In this document: positions 1 through 9,726 of the stretch, piece by piece
Layout: each line of letters starts with the position of its first letter
Position numbering within the stretch: position 1 is the stretch's first letter
DNA from: Mesorhizobium sp. M1B.F.Ca.ET.045.04.1.1
GTDB lineage: Bacteria; Pseudomonadota; Alphaproteobacteria; Rhizobiales; Rhizobiaceae
Direction of reading: 5' to 3'
DNA: 64,000 nucleotides
Assembly: GCF_003952465.1 (NCBI RefSeq)
Contig: NZ_CP034448.1
Span: 1-64,000, forward strand
The notes under the pieces: model-generated
Database searches by the model: none
The model's input: only the letters and a program-made list of their open reading frames with translations
What the model was told of the DNA's origin: nothing
Program-made: the position numbers and the translations under genes

Positions 1-1
1 C

Positions 2-121
2 GCCACGCTGTCGATCGGCCGCGTCGGCAAAGTGACGCTCGACGACACCAACTCGGCTGCGATGGCTCCGCCCTTCCAGTTCGACAAGACCAACATCGAG
101 AAGTTCTCCAAGATCTATTGA
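2..121 (+). CDS. rhaS: Rhamnose ABC transporter substrate-binding protein, C-terminal fragment
   Basis: The last 39 codons of a gene that enters from the left edge, ending in TGA. The visible tail (ATLSIGRVGKVTLDD near the start, IEKFSKIY at the end) resembles the C-terminus of periplasmic rhamnose-binding proteins. Identity rests mostly on position: it lies 84 bases before an ATPase gene that opens a complete rhamnose transport and kinase operon, and rhizobial rha operons have rhaS directly before rhaT. It would bind L-rhamnose in the periplasm and deliver it to the RhaPQ membrane pair. Confidence 0.7.
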   Translation, partial: ATLSIGRVGKVTLDDTNSAAMAPPFQFDKTNIEKFSKIY

Positions 122-205
122 TCCTGGTCGACTTCAAGCTCGTGCGGCGGGACAATTGTCCCGCCGCAACGTCAAACGGACCTTCTCTCAGGGCCTGATA
201 CGGAT

Positions 206-1765
206 ATGGACACGACAGCCCAGCGCAAAGCGGAGACGCAACAGCCCGAGCCTTCAGGCCCGGCCCCAAGCGCCAGCCCGCGCCTGAAGCTCTCCGGCAT
301 CTCCAAAAGTTTTCCGGGCGTGCGCGCGCTGCACAATGTCAGCCTGTCGCTCTACCCCGGCCAGGTGACGGCGCTGATCGGCGAGAACGGCGCCGGCAAG
401 TCGACGCTGGTCAAGATCATGACCGGCATCTACCAGCCCGACACCGGCGAAATCAGCATCGACGGGCAGGCTACCACGCTGCCCAGCGCGCATGCCGCCT
501 TCGGCCACGGCATCACCGCCATCCATCAGGAGACAGTGCTGTTCGACGACCTTTCGGTCGCCGAAAACATCTTCCTCGGCCACGCGCCGCGCACCCGCTT
601 CGGCACTATCGACTGGCGCACCATGCGCAAAAATGCGCGCGAAGTGCTGGAGACGATGCGCGCCGGCCATATCGACGCCGACGCGCGGCTGAAGGACCTC
701 GGCATCGCCAACAAGCACCTCGTTGCCGTCGCCCGCGCGATGTCGATCGATGCGCGCATCGTCATCATGGACGAGCCGACCGCCGCGCTGTCGATGAAGG
801 AGATCGAGGAGCTATTCCTCCTGATCGAATTCCTGAAGAGCGAAGGCAAGGCGGTGCTGTTCATCAGTCACAAGTTCGACGAGATCTATCGCATCGCCGA
901 CCGCTACACCGTCTTCCGCGACGGCGAGATGGTGGGCGAGGGCCTGCTGAAAGACACCGGCCAGAACGAGATCGTGCGCATGATGGTCGGCCGCAACGTC
1001 GACCACATCTTCCCGCATCGTGAGCCGAAGATCGGCGCGCCGGTGCTGTCGGTCTCCGGTCTCTCTCATCCGACCGAGTTCGACGACATCGGCTTCGAGC
1101 TGCGCAAGGGCGAAATCCTCGGCTTCTACGGACTGGTCGGCGCCGGGCGCAGCGAGGTGATGCAGGCCATCGCCGGCATCACCCGCACCAGCAGAGGCGA
1201 CATCTCGCTGGACGGCAACGCGATCGCGCCGAAATCGGCCGCGGATTCGATCGAGGCCGGCATCGTCTACGTGCCGGAAGAGCGCGGCAAGCAGGGCGTG
1301 GTGATCGGCCTGCCGATCTTCCAGAATGTTTCGCTCCCTTCGCTCAGGAACACGTCGAAGTCTGGCGTGCTCAGGCTCGCGGAAGAATTCTCGCTCGCCC
1401 GCTCCTACACCGAGCGGCTCGACCTGCGCGCCTCATCGCTCAGCCAGGATGTCGGCACGCTTTCCGGCGGCAACCAGCAGAAGGTGGTCATCGCCAAGTG
1501 GCTGGCGACGACGCCCAAGGTGATCATTCTCGACGAGCCGACCAAGGGCATCGACATCGGCTCCAAGGCCGCCGTGCACGGCTTCATGGCCGAGCTGGTC
1601 GCGCAAGGCCTGTCGGTGATCATGGTCTCGTCGGAACTGCCGGAGATCCTCGGCATGTCGGACCGGGTCGTCGTCATGCGCGAAGGCCGCATTGCGGCCA
1701 CCTACGACAACAAGGGCCTCGACGCTGAAACGCTGGTCAGGACGGCAGCGGGGATCGCGGCATGA
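206..1765 (+). CDS. rhaT: Rhamnose ABC transporter ATP-binding protein
   Basis: A 519-residue double ABC ATPase of the sugar (CUT2) type that energises rhamnose import. The first cassette has Walker [10 protein letters not shown] (residues 59-67) and Walker B VIMDEPT. The second has the degenerate P-loop GLVGAGRSE, the signature LSGGNQQKV and Walker B VIILDEPTKGID. A degenerate second P-loop is normal for CUT2 ATPases. An N-terminal extension of about 25 residues rich in Pro, Ala and Gln precedes the first domain. The stop overlaps the next start by four bases (ATGA), so translation is probably coupled. The name RhaT follows the rhizobial rhaRSTPQUK scheme and is not the E. coli RhaT symporter. 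Confidence 0.9.
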   Translation: MDTTAQRKAETQQPEPSGPAPSASPRLKLSGISKSFPGVRALHNVSLSLYPGQVTALIGENGAGKSTLVKIMTGIYQPDTGEISIDGQATTLPSAHAAFGHGITAIHQETVLFDDLSVAENIFLGHAPRTRFGTIDWRTMRKNAREVLETMRAGHIDADARLKDLGIANKHLVAVARAMSIDARIVIMDEPTAALSMKEIEELFLLIEFLKSEGKAVLFISHKFDEIYRIADRYTVFRDGEMVGEGLLKDTGQNEIVRMMVGRNVDHIFPHREPKIGAPVLSVSGLSHPTEFDDIGFELRKGEILGFYGLVGAGRSEVMQAIAGITRTSRGDISLDGNAIAPKSAADSIEAGIVYVPEERGKQGVVIGLPIFQNVSLPSLRNTSKSGVLRLAEEFSLARSYTERLDLRASSLSQDVGTLSGGNQQKVVIAKWLATTPKVIILDEPTKGIDIGSKAAVHGFMAELVAQGLSVIMVSSELPEILGMSDRVVVMREGRIAATYDNKGLDAETLVRTAAGIAA

Positions 1766-2739
1766 AGAACTTCCTCAAATATCGCGAAATCTGGCTGCTC
1801 GCCGGCATCGTCGTGCTGATCGGGCTGATTTCGACGCGGTTTCCCGGCTTTGCCAATCCGGCCAATCTGCGCCAGGTGTTCAACGACACCTCGATCCTGA
1901 TGATCCTGGCGCTGGGACAGATGGTGGTGATCCTGACGCGCTCGATCGACCTTTCGATGGCGTCCAATCTTTGCTTCACCGGCATGGTCGTCGCGATGCT
2001 CAACGCCGCATATCCTGCGATCCCGATCCCGGCGCTGATCGTGATTGCTTTAGCCATTGGGCTGGTGCTCGGCGCCATCAACGGCTTCCTGGTGTGGCGG
2101 CTGAACATCCCGTCGATCGTGGTGACGCTCGGCACCCTCACCATCTATCGCGGCGCGACCTTCGTCGTCTCCGGCGGCGCCTGGGTCAATGCCGACCAGA
2201 TGAGCCCCGACTTCATCAACTTCCAGCGCGCCGCCTTCCTCGGCCTGCCTGTGCTGTCGTGGATCGCGCTGCTGGTGATCGCGCTGTTCTTCCTGGTGAT
2301 GACGCGCACGCAGATCGGCCGCTCGATCCATGCCATCGGCGTCAACCCTACCGCGTCGGTCTATGCCGGCATCGATGTCGGCCGCACCAAATTCATCGTG
2401 TTCTGCATTTCCGGCATGATCGGCGGGCTCGCCGGCTATCTCTGGATCTCGCGCTATGTCATCGCCTCGGTCGAGGTCGCCAACGGCTATGAGCTCAACA
2501 TCATCGCCGCCTGCGTCATCGGCGGCATCTCGATCGCCGGCGGTATCGGCTCGGTCGGCGGCGCGGTGCTCGGCGCGCTGTTCCTCGGCATCATCTCCAA
2601 CGCGCTGCCGGTCATCAACATCTCGCCCTTCTGGCAGATGGCGATCTCGGGCAGCGCCATCATCCTGGCCGTGGTGCTCAACGCGCGCGGCGAGCGCCGG
2701 CAGGGCCGCATCATCCTCAGAAAGGCGGAAGCGGCATGA
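1762..2739 (+). CDS. rhaP: Rhamnose ABC transporter permease
   Basis: A 325-residue hydrophobic permease of the CUT2 family with about 8-10 membrane segments. The conserved block GQMVVILTRSIDLSMAS, typical of sugar ABC permeases, lies near residue 55, and GGAVLGALFLGIISNALPV near the C-terminus. It overlaps rhaT and rhaQ by four bases each. It should form the inner-membrane channel together with RhaQ. Assignment to rhamnose comes from the flanking mutarotase and kinase genes. Confidence 0.88.
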   Translation: MKNFLKYREIWLLAGIVVLIGLISTRFPGFANPANLRQVFNDTSILMILALGQMVVILTRSIDLSMASNLCFTGMVVAMLNAAYPAIPIPALIVIALAIGLVLGAINGFLVWRLNIPSIVVTLGTLTIYRGATFVVSGGAWVNADQMSPDFINFQRAAFLGLPVLSWIALLVIALFFLVMTRTQIGRSIHAIGVNPTASVYAGIDVGRTKFIVFCISGMIGGLAGYLWISRYVIASVEVANGYELNIIAACVIGGISIAGGIGSVGGAVLGALFLGIISNALPVINISPFWQMAISGSAIILAVVLNARGERRQGRIILRKAEAA

Positions 2740-3737
2740 CTGACACCCCTGCCCCGCGCCATATCCCCGACCGGCTCGACAAGCCGCTCTCCTCGGCGGT
2801 TTTCTCCTGGGAGGCGCTGCTCGTCGTCATCGCGGTCATCATCTTCGCGGTCAACAGCTTCGCCTCGCCCTATTTCCTCGATCCGTGGTCGCTGTCGGAC
2901 CTGACCTTCAACTTCACCGAAAAGGGCCTGATCGCGCTCGCCATGGCGCTGCTGATCATCTCCGGCGAGATCGACCTCTCGGTCGCCGCGATCGTGGCGC
3001 TCGCCTCGACGATGATGGGCATGGCGGTGCAGGCCGGCGCCGGCACGCCGGTGCTCGTGGGGATCGGCATCGTGGTCGGGCTCGGCTGCGGCGCCTTCAA
3101 CGGGCTGCTGGTCACCAGGCTCGGCCTGCCTTCCATCGTCGTCACCATCGGCACGATGAGCCTGTTCCGCGGCATCGCCTTCATCATCCTCGGCGACCAG
3201 GCCTATAAGGGCTATCCGGAGAGCTTCGCCTTCTTCGGCCAGGGCTATGTCTGGTGGGTTTTCTCGTTCGAGCTGGCGCTGTTCCTGGTCGCGGCGCTCG
3301 TCTACTGGTTCGTGCTCCACCGCACGAGCTTCGGCCGCAAGGTCTTTGCCATCGGCAACAACCCGGTCGCCTGCCAGTTCTCCGGCGTGCGCGTCGGCCG
3401 CATCAAGTTCATCCTGTTCTGCCTGACCGGACTGATGTCGGGCATCGCCTCGGTGCTGATCACCTCGCGGCTCGGCTCGACGCGGCCGTCGATCGCGCAA
3501 GGCTATGAGCTGGAGGCGATCACCATGGTGGTGCTTGGGGGTGTGTCGATCCTCGGCGGCGCCGGCAGCATTCTGGGCGTCGTGCTGGCCGCCTTCATCA
3601 TGGGGCTGGTGACGTTCGGCCTCGGCCTGCTCAACGTTCCGGGCATCGTCATGTCGATCTTCATCGGCTTGCTGCTGATCATCGTGATCGCCCTGCCCAT
3701 CGTGTGGCGGCGGCTGCGCGAAGGACGCTTCGCCTGA
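2736..3737 (+). CDS. rhaQ: Rhamnose ABC transporter permease
   Basis: A second CUT2 permease of 333 residues, with the family block [17 protein letters not shown] and the C-terminal [19 protein letters not shown]. It is paralogous to the preceding permease and probably forms a heterodimer with it, the usual arrangement in rhamnose importers of rhizobia. The start overlaps rhaP by four bases. The stop TGA shares one base with the ATG of the mutarotase gene. Confidence 0.88.
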   Translation: MTDTPAPRHIPDRLDKPLSSAVFSWEALLVVIAVIIFAVNSFASPYFLDPWSLSDLTFNFTEKGLIALAMALLIISGEIDLSVAAIVALASTMMGMAVQAGAGTPVLVGIGIVVGLGCGAFNGLLVTRLGLPSIVVTIGTMSLFRGIAFIILGDQAYKGYPESFAFFGQGYVWWVFSFELALFLVAALVYWFVLHRTSFGRKVFAIGNNPVACQFSGVRVGRIKFILFCLTGLMSGIASVLITSRLGSTRPSIAQGYELEAITMVVLGGVSILGGAGSILGVVLAAFIMGLVTFGLGLLNVPGIVMSIFIGLLLIIVIALPIVWRRLREGRFA

Positions 3738-4051
3738 TGGAGAAATACGCCTTCAAGATGAAGCTCAACCCCGGCATGAAGGCCGAATACAAGCGCCGCC
3801 ATGACGAGATCTGGCCTGAGCTGGTTACTCTGTTGAAGCAGGCCGGCGTTTCCGATTATTCGATCCATCTCGACGAGGAGAGCAGCATCCTGTTCGGGGT
3901 GCTGTGGCGGCGTGACGATCACGGCATGGCCGACCTGCCGAAACACCCGGTGATGCAGCGCTGGTGGGTGCATATGGCCGACCTCATGGAGACCAAGCCC
4001 GACAACGAGCCGGTGGCGGTGCCGCTGGAAACAATGTTCCATATGGCATGA
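3737..4051 (+). CDS. rhaU: L-rhamnose mutarotase
   Basis: A 104-residue protein, the exact usual length of L-rhamnose mutarotase (RhaM/RhaU), which interconverts alpha and beta L-rhamnose anomers. The N-terminus [20 protein letters not shown] and the motif [10 protein letters not shown] fit the family, with the presumed catalytic histidine at residue 22. The ATG at 3737 is chosen over an upstream in-frame start at 3704 because it gives the family length and a one-base overlap with rhaQ. Its last four bases overlap the kinase start. In R. leguminosarum the homologous gene is rhaU. Confidence 0.93.
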   Translation: MEKYAFKMKLNPGMKAEYKRRHDEIWPELVTLLKQAGVSDYSIHLDEESSILFGVLWRRDDHGMADLPKHPVMQRWWVHMADLMETKPDNEPVAVPLETMFHMA

Positions 4052-5406
4052 TTGTCGCCGTCATCGACATCGGCAAGACCAACGCCAAGGTGGCGCTGGT
4101 CGACCTTGAGCGCATGGCCGAGGTGGTGCTGCGCCGCACGGCCAATGCCGTCGCCACGGATGGCCCCTACCCGCACCACGACGTCGAGGCACTGTGGGCC
4201 TTCATTCTCGAAAGCCTCTCCGACCTCCACCGCCAGCAGCCCATCGACGCTATTTCCATCACCACCCATGGCGCGACGGCGGTGCTGGTCGATGCCGAAG
4301 GCGGACTGGCGCTGCCGGTGATCGACTATGAATTCGCAGGGATCGACGAGCTGACGCAGGACTATGACACGATCCGCCCGCCGTTTGCCGAAACGGGCAC
4401 GCCGCGCCTGCCGGCCGGCCTCAATATCGGCGCGCAGCTTTTCTGGCAGCAGCGGCGCTTTCCCGGCGAATTCGCCGGAGCGACGGCAATTCTTATGTAT
4501 CCGCAATACTGGGCGCTACGGCTCACGGGCGTCGCCGCCAACGAGGTGACATCGCTCGGCTGCCACACCGATCTCTGGAATCCTTGGCAGGCCGACTACT
4601 CGTCGCTGGTCGACCCGATGGGCTGGCGCCGGCTGATGGCGCCGGTGCGGCCAGCGAAAGACCGGCTCGGGCCGATCCTGCCCGCACTCGCAGCGCAAAC
4701 CGGGCTCGATCCGCAGACGCCGGTATTCTGCGGCCTGCACGATTCCAACGCCTCGCTGCTGCCGCATCTATTGTCCGACGCACCGCCCTTCTGCGTCGTT
4801 TCGACCGGCACATGGGTGGTGTCGATGGCCGTCGGCGGCAAGAAGGTAGATCTCGACCCGGCGCGCGACACGCTGGTCAATGTCAACGCGCTCGGCGATC
4901 CCGTGCCATCGGCGCGCTTCATGGGCGGGCGCGAGTTCTCGTTGCTGACCGATGGTCAGCCGCAGGAATGGAGCGATGACGATGTTGCCGCCGTGCTGGC
5001 GCAAAAAGCCTCGCTGTTGCCTTCCACCCAGCAGGGTTCTGGACCGTTCCCGCACCGCGCCGCGCAATGGCGCAATGCCGAGGCGTTGAGCCCCGGCCAG
5101 CGCTTCGCCGCCATCTCGTTCTATCTGGCGCTGATGACCGCGACCTGTCTCGAGCTGATCGGCGGCGACGGGCCGACGACGGTCGAAGGCCCTTTCGCGC
5201 AGAACCGGCTGTTCATCCGTATGCTGGCGGCAGCGACCGGGCGGCCGGTCATCGCGTCGGAGACTTCGACGGGGACCAGCATCGGCGCGGCATTGCTGGC
5301 CTCAGATGGTGCTACCGTGATGAGCAAGGGTGAGCGGACCGAGCCACCCGCAGATCCGGCTTGGCACGATTACGCGCGATCGTGGCAGCAAGCCATCGAG
5401 ACGTAG
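4048..5406 (+). CDS. rhaK: Sugar kinase of the FGGY family, rhamnulokinase role
   Basis: A 452-residue FGGY carbohydrate kinase. The N-terminal phosphate loop is [11 protein letters not shown], a substrate-binding region GLHDSNAS lies mid-protein, and the glycine motif [10 protein letters not shown] is in the second half. The ATG at 4048 overlaps the mutarotase stop (ATGA) and starts directly at the nucleotide-binding motif, so it is preferred to the upstream in-frame start at 3964. It should phosphorylate the sugar delivered by RhaSTPQ; in R. leguminosarum RhaK is also needed for transporter activity. No isomerase or aldolase gene is in the window. Confidence 0.85.
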   Translation: MIVAVIDIGKTNAKVALVDLERMAEVVLRRTANAVATDGPYPHHDVEALWAFILESLSDLHRQQPIDAISITTHGATAVLVDAEGGLALPVIDYEFAGIDELTQDYDTIRPPFAETGTPRLPAGLNIGAQLFWQQRRFPGEFAGATAILMYPQYWALRLTGVAANEVTSLGCHTDLWNPWQADYSSLVDPMGWRRLMAPVRPAKDRLGPILPALAAQTGLDPQTPVFCGLHDSNASLLPHLLSDAPPFCVVSTGTWVVSMAVGGKKVDLDPARDTLVNVNALGDPVPSARFMGGREFSLLTDGQPQEWSDDDVAAVLAQKASLLPSTQQGSGPFPHRAAQWRNAEALSPGQRFAAISFYLALMTATCLELIGGDGPTTVEGPFAQNRLFIRMLAAATGRPVIASETSTGTSIGAALLASDGATVMSKGERTEPPADPAWHDYARSWQQAIET

Positions 5407-5442
5407 TCAACGCGGTGGTGTTTGCCACAGCCTGACAGGTCG

Positions 5443-5624
5443 GCGCTGCCCCTCATCCGCCTGCCGGCACCTTCTCCCCGTATAGTGACGAGGAGAAGGA
5501 GTCTGGCTGTGGCGTTGGCGCCCTTTCTCCAACGCTGGAGATCGGCGAAATCCTTCGCGACATCGTCTTTCTCCCCGTCACTATACGGGGAGAAATGCCC
5601 GGCAGGGCAATGAGGGGCAGCGCC
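5443..5624. repeat. Palindromic intergenic element with inverted ends of about 48 bp (family B)
   Basis: The stretch 5443-5490 is an imperfect inverted copy of 5576-5624. Each end carries a GC-rich box (GCGCTGCCCCTCAT / ATGAGGGGCAGCGC), a box GCCCGGCAGGGC and a hairpin half CTCCCCGT..ATA. The centre is about 85 bp without a gene. It fills the gap between the convergent rhaK and dadA genes and may terminate transcription both ways. Related boxes recur at 32436, 33018 and 37511-37735, so this is a genome repeat family. Confidence 0.8.
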
Positions 5625-5683
5625 AGCATCAAGGATTGATTGAGTACCCACCGGACCGACGCTGTCGTCGACGGTTTCTGCAC

Positions 5684-6940
5684 TCACCCCGCCGTCCCGT
5701 AAAGCAAACCCTGCGGATCGATCTCCGGCTCGCGGCCGGCGACGAGGTCGGCCAGGAATTTGCCGGAGCCGCAAGCCATGGTCCAGCCGAGATGGCCGTG
5801 TCCGGTGTCGAGATAGAGGTTGCGGTATTTCGCCTGGCCGAAGATAGGCACCGAGTTCGGCATCATCGGCCTGAGCCCCGCCCAAAGCAGCGCCTTCTTC
5901 TCGTCGAAAGCGCCCGGGAACAGGTCCTTGCCGGTGTTCAGGATCGAGTTGAAATCGCGCGGCTTGAAGCTGCGGTCGAAGCCGGTGAACTCGGCAGTCG
6001 AGGACATACGCAGCCGGTTTCCCAGCCTCGAATAGCCGATCAGCCGGTCCTCGTCGGCGCCGCCCATGGTCGGCCCCTTGTTTTCGTCCTCAAGCGGAAC
6101 GGTCACGGTGTAGCCTTTCACCGGATAGACCGGCAGGTCGATGCCGTAGCGGCGGCCGAGCAGGCCGCTTTCCGGCCCCATGGAGATGACGACGGTGTCG
6201 CCGGTGATCGGACCAGCCGAGGTCATCACCGCACGCACCCGGTCGCCCGCGATGTCGAGGCCCTCGATTGTCGTGCCGAACAGGAATTTGACGCCGAGCC
6301 TGTCGGCCGCATAGGCGGCAAGCTTGTCGACGAATTGCTTGGAATCGCCGGTCTGATCGATGGGGGAATAGATGCCGCCGGCGATCTTGTCCTTGACGCC
6401 CGCGAGCCCCGGCTCCAACTCGGCCAGACGGTCGCGGCCGACGATCTCGATCGGCAGGCCGTGTTCGCCGAGATAGCGGTAGTTGTCGGTGCCGGTGTCG
6501 AGGCTTTTCTGCGAGCGGAAGAAGTAGAGGATGCCTTTCTTGCGCTCGTCGTAACGGATGCCGGTCGTATCCGACAGCGCATTGATGCAATCGCGCGAAT
6601 AGAGCGCAAGCCTGAGCTTGATGTCGGTGTTGGCGCGCAGCCGCTTCACCGTACATTCGCGCAGGAAGCGCAGGCTCCAGGCATAAAAATAGGGATCGAG
6701 GCGCAACCTCACCTTGATGCCGAGATCGTGGTTCCAGAGCCCGCGGAGGAAGGTCTTCAGCGCCGCCGGCGAGGCCCAGGCGGTGGCGTCGCCCGGCGAG
6801 ACCAGGCCGGCATTGGACTGACTGGTGCCGCGCGCCGCCGCTTCATGACGCTCGATCACCGTCACCTCATGGCCGTCGCTGGCCAGATAGTACGCCGCCG
6901 CCGTGCCAACGACGCCGGCCCCGAGCACCACAACCTTCAT
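5684..6940 (-). CDS. dadA: D-amino acid dehydrogenase, FAD-dependent
   Basis: A 418-residue DAO-family flavoprotein. It begins with the dinucleotide fold MKVVVLGAGVVGTAAAYYLA (GxGxxG at residues 7-12), followed by the VIERHE strand that contacts the FAD ribose and the SNAGLVSPG loop typical of DadA. The C-terminal GLRPMMPNSVPIFG and TGHGHLGWTMACGSGKFLA close the FAD site. Length and motifs match DadA, which oxidatively deaminates D-amino acids such as D-alanine at the membrane. No alanine racemase gene lies beside it, so catabolic partners must be elsewhere. Convergent with rhaK. Confidence 0.88.
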   Translation of the reverse strand: MKVVVLGAGVVGTAAAYYLASDGHEVTVIERHEAAARGTSQSNAGLVSPGDATAWASPAALKTFLRGLWNHDLGIKVRLRLDPYFYAWSLRFLRECTVKRLRANTDIKLRLALYSRDCINALSDTTGIRYDERKKGILYFFRSQKSLDTGTDNYRYLGEHGLPIEIVGRDRLAELEPGLAGVKDKIAGGIYSPIDQTGDSKQFVDKLAAYAADRLGVKFLFGTTIEGLDIAGDRVRAVMTSAGPITGDTVVISMGPESGLLGRRYGIDLPVYPVKGYTVTVPLEDENKGPTMGGADEDRLIGYSRLGNRLRMSSTAEFTGFDRSFKPRDFNSILNTGKDLFPGAFDEKKALLWAGLRPMMPNSVPIFGQAKYRNLYLDTGHGHLGWTMACGSGKFLADLVAGREPEIDPQGLLYGTAG

Positions 6941-7051
6941 GCCGCCCCCTTGAGGATCGAACCGAACGGCACGCCTCCACGCGCCGTTTCGGAACCCTCA
7001 ATAGCGCGTATCAACACCCCGGACGAGCCCTTGGCCCAACAGCTTGCTGTG

Positions 7052-8047
7052 TCAGCTCCGCGCCGAGTTCTTGCCGGTCAGGATGCGCTCCCAGGCCAGG
7101 GCATCCTTGACGATCTGATCGAGATCGTCGCGCTGCGGCGTCCAGCCGAATTCCTTGCGGGCAAGGTCGGAATTGGCGACCACCGCGGCGGCGTCGCCCG
7201 GCCGGCGGTCGCCCATGCGGACGTCGAAATCATGGCCGAAGGCGCGGCGCACGCTGTCGATCACTTCCAAAACCGAATAGCCGTGGCTGTAGCCGCAATT
7301 GGCGACGAGGCTCTCGCCGCCGTCGCGCAGCCGCTGCAGCGCCAGCCGGTGCGCCGCCGCAAGGTCGCTGACATGGATATAGTCGCGGATGCAGGTGCCG
7401 TCGGGCGTCGGGTAGTCGTTGCCGAAGACCTGCATGAACGGCCGCTTGCCGAGCGCGGTCTCGCAGGCGACCTTGATCAGATGCGTGGCGCCGGGCGTCG
7501 ACTGGCCGGTGCGGCCCCTGGGATCGGCGCCGGCGACGTTGAAATAGCGCAGCGCCGTGTAGCGCATGTCATGCGCCATCGCCGCATCGCGCAGCATCCA
7601 TTCGCTCATCAGCTTGGAGAGGCCATAAGGCGATTCCGGCGCCAGTCGCGCGTCCTCGCGCACCGGCTCCAGACCGGCGCCGCCATAGACCGCCGCAGTG
7701 GAAGAGAAGATGAAATGCGGCACGCCCTCGCGCACCGCGGTTTCGATCAGCGTGCGCGTCTTGCAGGTGTTGTTCTCATAGTAGCCAAGCGGATCGGCGA
7801 CCGATTCCGGCACCACGATCGAGCCGGCGAAGTGGATGATGGCGTCGACCTTGTTGTCCCGGATGATCCGGCCGACCAGCTCGCGATCGGCGACGTCGCC
7901 GACGACGAGCTTCGCCTCGGGCGCCACCGCCCACTCGAAGCCGGTGGAAAGCCTGTCGAGCACGACGACGCCTTCGCCGGCGTCGAGAAGCTCCCAGACC
8001 ATATGGCTGCCGATATAACCGGCGCCGCCCGTCACCAAAACCGTCAT
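7052..8047 (-). CDS. galE: UDP-glucose 4-epimerase
   Basis: A 331-residue extended short-chain dehydrogenase with NAD-binding TGGAGYIGSH at the N-terminus, the SSTAAVYG strand holding the catalytic Ser/Thr and YGLSK with the catalytic Tyr and Lys. It interconverts UDP-glucose and UDP-galactose; the rhizobial orthologue ExoB supplies UDP-galactose for exopolysaccharide and lipopolysaccharide. Two adjacent ATGs (8050 and 8047) exist; the second is preferred because GAGG lies six bases before it. No other polysaccharide genes are nearby, so exoB-like use is inferred. Confidence 0.9.
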   Translation of the reverse strand: MTVLVTGGAGYIGSHMVWELLDAGEGVVVLDRLSTGFEWAVAPEAKLVVGDVADRELVGRIIRDNKVDAIIHFAGSIVVPESVADPLGYYENNTCKTRTLIETAVREGVPHFIFSSTAAVYGGAGLEPVREDARLAPESPYGLSKLMSEWMLRDAAMAHDMRYTALRYFNVAGADPRGRTGQSTPGATHLIKVACETALGKRPFMQVFGNDYPTPDGTCIRDYIHVSDLAAAHRLALQRLRDGGESLVANCGYSHGYSVLEVIDSVRRAFGHDFDVRMGDRRPGDAAAVVANSDLARKEFGWTPQRDDLDQIVKDALAWERILTGKNSARS

Positions 8048-8050
8048 CAT

Positions 8051-8378
8051 CTACCTCGCTGATCAAGATTTATCGGAAACTGTCTCAACAGCCACCGTGC
8101 TGGAAACCCCGCCGCAAGCCCGTTAAGCGCATGTCGTTCCCCCAGAGGCGCTGTGCACTTTTGGGCGATATGCATACGCCTCCCTATAATGTTAAGTCCG
8201 TAACAGTTCCTCCCGTCTGAGGCATCGTACTGAAACAAAACTGCATCAAACAGTCGGGAATAGGCCACGATCCGACATCGTTAGGAACAGGCCCGGGGCG
8301 TGGCATTTTGACCGGTGGGGCGCGGTGGACGCAGCATAGGCCAATGACTATGATCCGCCGCAAAATTGGGAAGCCGAC
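8051..8378. other. Divergent galE-hemA intergenic region
   Basis: A 328-bp gap between genes read outwards. No coding frame of interest was seen. A sigma-70-like promoter facing hemA is annotated separately at 8161-8190. The remaining sequence contains TTGACC around 8310 without a convincing -10 partner, so a second hemA promoter is possible but not shown. Confidence 0.4.
8161..8190 (+). promoter_or_regulatory. Candidate promoter for hemA
   Basis: TTGGGC at 8161-8166 and a perfect TATAAT at 8185-8190 are 18 bases apart, giving an expected start near 8197 and a leader of about 180 bases before hemA. The perfect -10 hexamer is notable in this GC-rich background. Activity is inferred only. Confidence 0.4.
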
Positions 8379-9656
8379 ATGAATTACCAGCGGTTCTTCG
8401 AAGATGCGATCGACCAGCTCCATGCCGAGCGGCGCTACCGCGTTTTCGCCGACCTCGAGCGCATCGTGGGCAAGTTTCCGCGCGCCATCTGGCGCGCCAA
8501 CGGCCGCGCCCAGGAAATCACCGTCTGGTGCTCCAACGACTATCTCGGCATGGGCCAGAACGGAGACGTGATTACCGCCTTCCAGAACGCGGCCGGCAAG
8601 ATGGGCTCGGGTGCCGGCGGCACCCGCAACATCTCCGGCACCTCCAATCCGCTGGTCGAGCTCGAGCATGAGCTCGCCGACCTGCACGACAAGGAAGCAG
8701 CGCTGGTCTTCACCTCCGGCTTCGTCTCCAACGAGGCCTCGATCTCGACCATTGCCAGGCTTTTGCCCAACTGCCTGGTGCTCTCGGACGAATTGAACCA
8801 TGCCTCGATGATCGAGGGCGTGCGGCGCTCGGGCGCCGAGAAGAAGATCTTCCGCCACAACGACGTCGCGCATCTGGAAAGTCTTTTGCAGGCCGCCGGG
8901 CGCGAGCGCGCCAAGCTGATCGTCTTCGAAAGCGTCTATTCGATGGACGGCGACATCGCCCCGATCAAGCAGATCGTCGAGCTCGCCGAGCGCTACAACG
9001 CCATGACCTATATCGACGAGGTGCATGCTGTCGGCATGTACGGTGCGCGCGGCGGCGGCATCACCGAGCGCGAAGGGCTGGCCGACCGCATCGACATCAT
9101 CGAAGGCACGCTTGCAAAAGCGTTCGGGACGCTCGGCGGCTACATCACCGGCACCAGCGCGGTCATCGACGCGGTGCGCTCCTATGCGCCGGGCTTCATC
9201 TTCACCACCGCGCTGCCGCCGGCGATCGCGGCCGCCGCCACCACCTCGATCCGGCATCTGAAGCGCTCGCAGGCCGAGCGCGACGCGCAGCAGCGCCAGG
9301 CGGCGCGCACCAAGCAAGTTCTGGCCGCGGCGGGCCTGCCGGTGATGGAATCGGCCACCCATATCGTGCCGGTGCTGGTCGGCGATCCCGAGCTCTGCAA
9401 GATGGCCAGCGACCGCCTGCTCGGCGTCCACGGCATCTACATCCAGCCGATCAACTACCCGACGGTGCCGCGCGGCACCGAGCGGCTGCGCATCACGCCG
9501 ACGCCGTTCCATTCGGACGCGCTGATCGCCGAACTGCAGGACGCGCTGGTCGAGACCTGGGACGCGCTCGGCATTCCCTATGCCGCCTCCGGCCGGCCTG
9601 CGGTTGCCAAGAGCGACCGAATTATTCCGCTCTTGGTGCCGAAATCAGGCGGCTGA
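8379..9656 (+). CDS. hemA: 5-aminolevulinate synthase
   Basis: A 425-residue PLP enzyme of the alpha-oxoamine synthase family that condenses glycine and succinyl-CoA to 5-aminolevulinate, the first step of the alphaproteobacterial (Shemin) haem route. The PLP lysine is K247 in [25 protein letters not shown] holds the PLP-ring aspartate, and [12 protein letters not shown] is the substrate loop. The N-terminus [12 protein letters not shown] is family-typical, which supports this start. Monocistronic by layout: divergent from galE, convergent with the next gene, with a hairpin directly after the stop. Confidence 0.95.
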   Translation: MNYQRFFEDAIDQLHAERRYRVFADLERIVGKFPRAIWRANGRAQEITVWCSNDYLGMGQNGDVITAFQNAAGKMGSGAGGTRNISGTSNPLVELEHELADLHDKEAALVFTSGFVSNEASISTIARLLPNCLVLSDELNHASMIEGVRRSGAEKKIFRHNDVAHLESLLQAAGRERAKLIVFESVYSMDGDIAPIKQIVELAERYNAMTYIDEVHAVGMYGARGGGITEREGLADRIDIIEGTLAKAFGTLGGYITGTSAVIDAVRSYAPGFIFTTALPPAIAAAATTSIRHLKRSQAERDAQQRQAARTKQVLAAAGLPVMESATHIVPVLVGDPELCKMASDRLLGVHGIYIQPINYPTVPRGTERLRITPTPFHSDALIAELQDALVETWDALGIPYAASGRPAVAKSDRIIPLLVPKSGG

Positions 9657-9711
9657 AGCCCGTTTGAAACTCTACTCCGACGGCCATCCGGTGCGAGTTT
9701 CAATTCGGGCT
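9657..9711. terminator. Hairpin between convergent hemA and aminotransferase genes
   Basis: AGCCCG-T-TTGAAACTC at the left pairs with GAGTTTCAATTCGGGCT at the right (one bulge) around a loop of about 22 bases. It begins one base after the hemA stop and ends 15 bases before the stop of the opposing gene. No U-tract is evident, so the role as bidirectional terminator is inferred from position. Confidence 0.5.
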
Positions 9712-9726
9712 TCGTCGACGGCTCGG

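Noticed and set aside
5636..8062. 808-codon open frame on the plus strand
   Set aside because: It lies antisense to dadA and galE, both with complete family motifs; the translation is Arg/Ala/Gly/Val-biased and matches nothing recognisable. A shadow frame of high-GC coding DNA.
8184..9512. 442-codon minus-strand frame antisense to hemA
   Set aside because: hemA carries the PLP lysine and family motifs over this whole stretch; the antisense translation has no recognisable feature.
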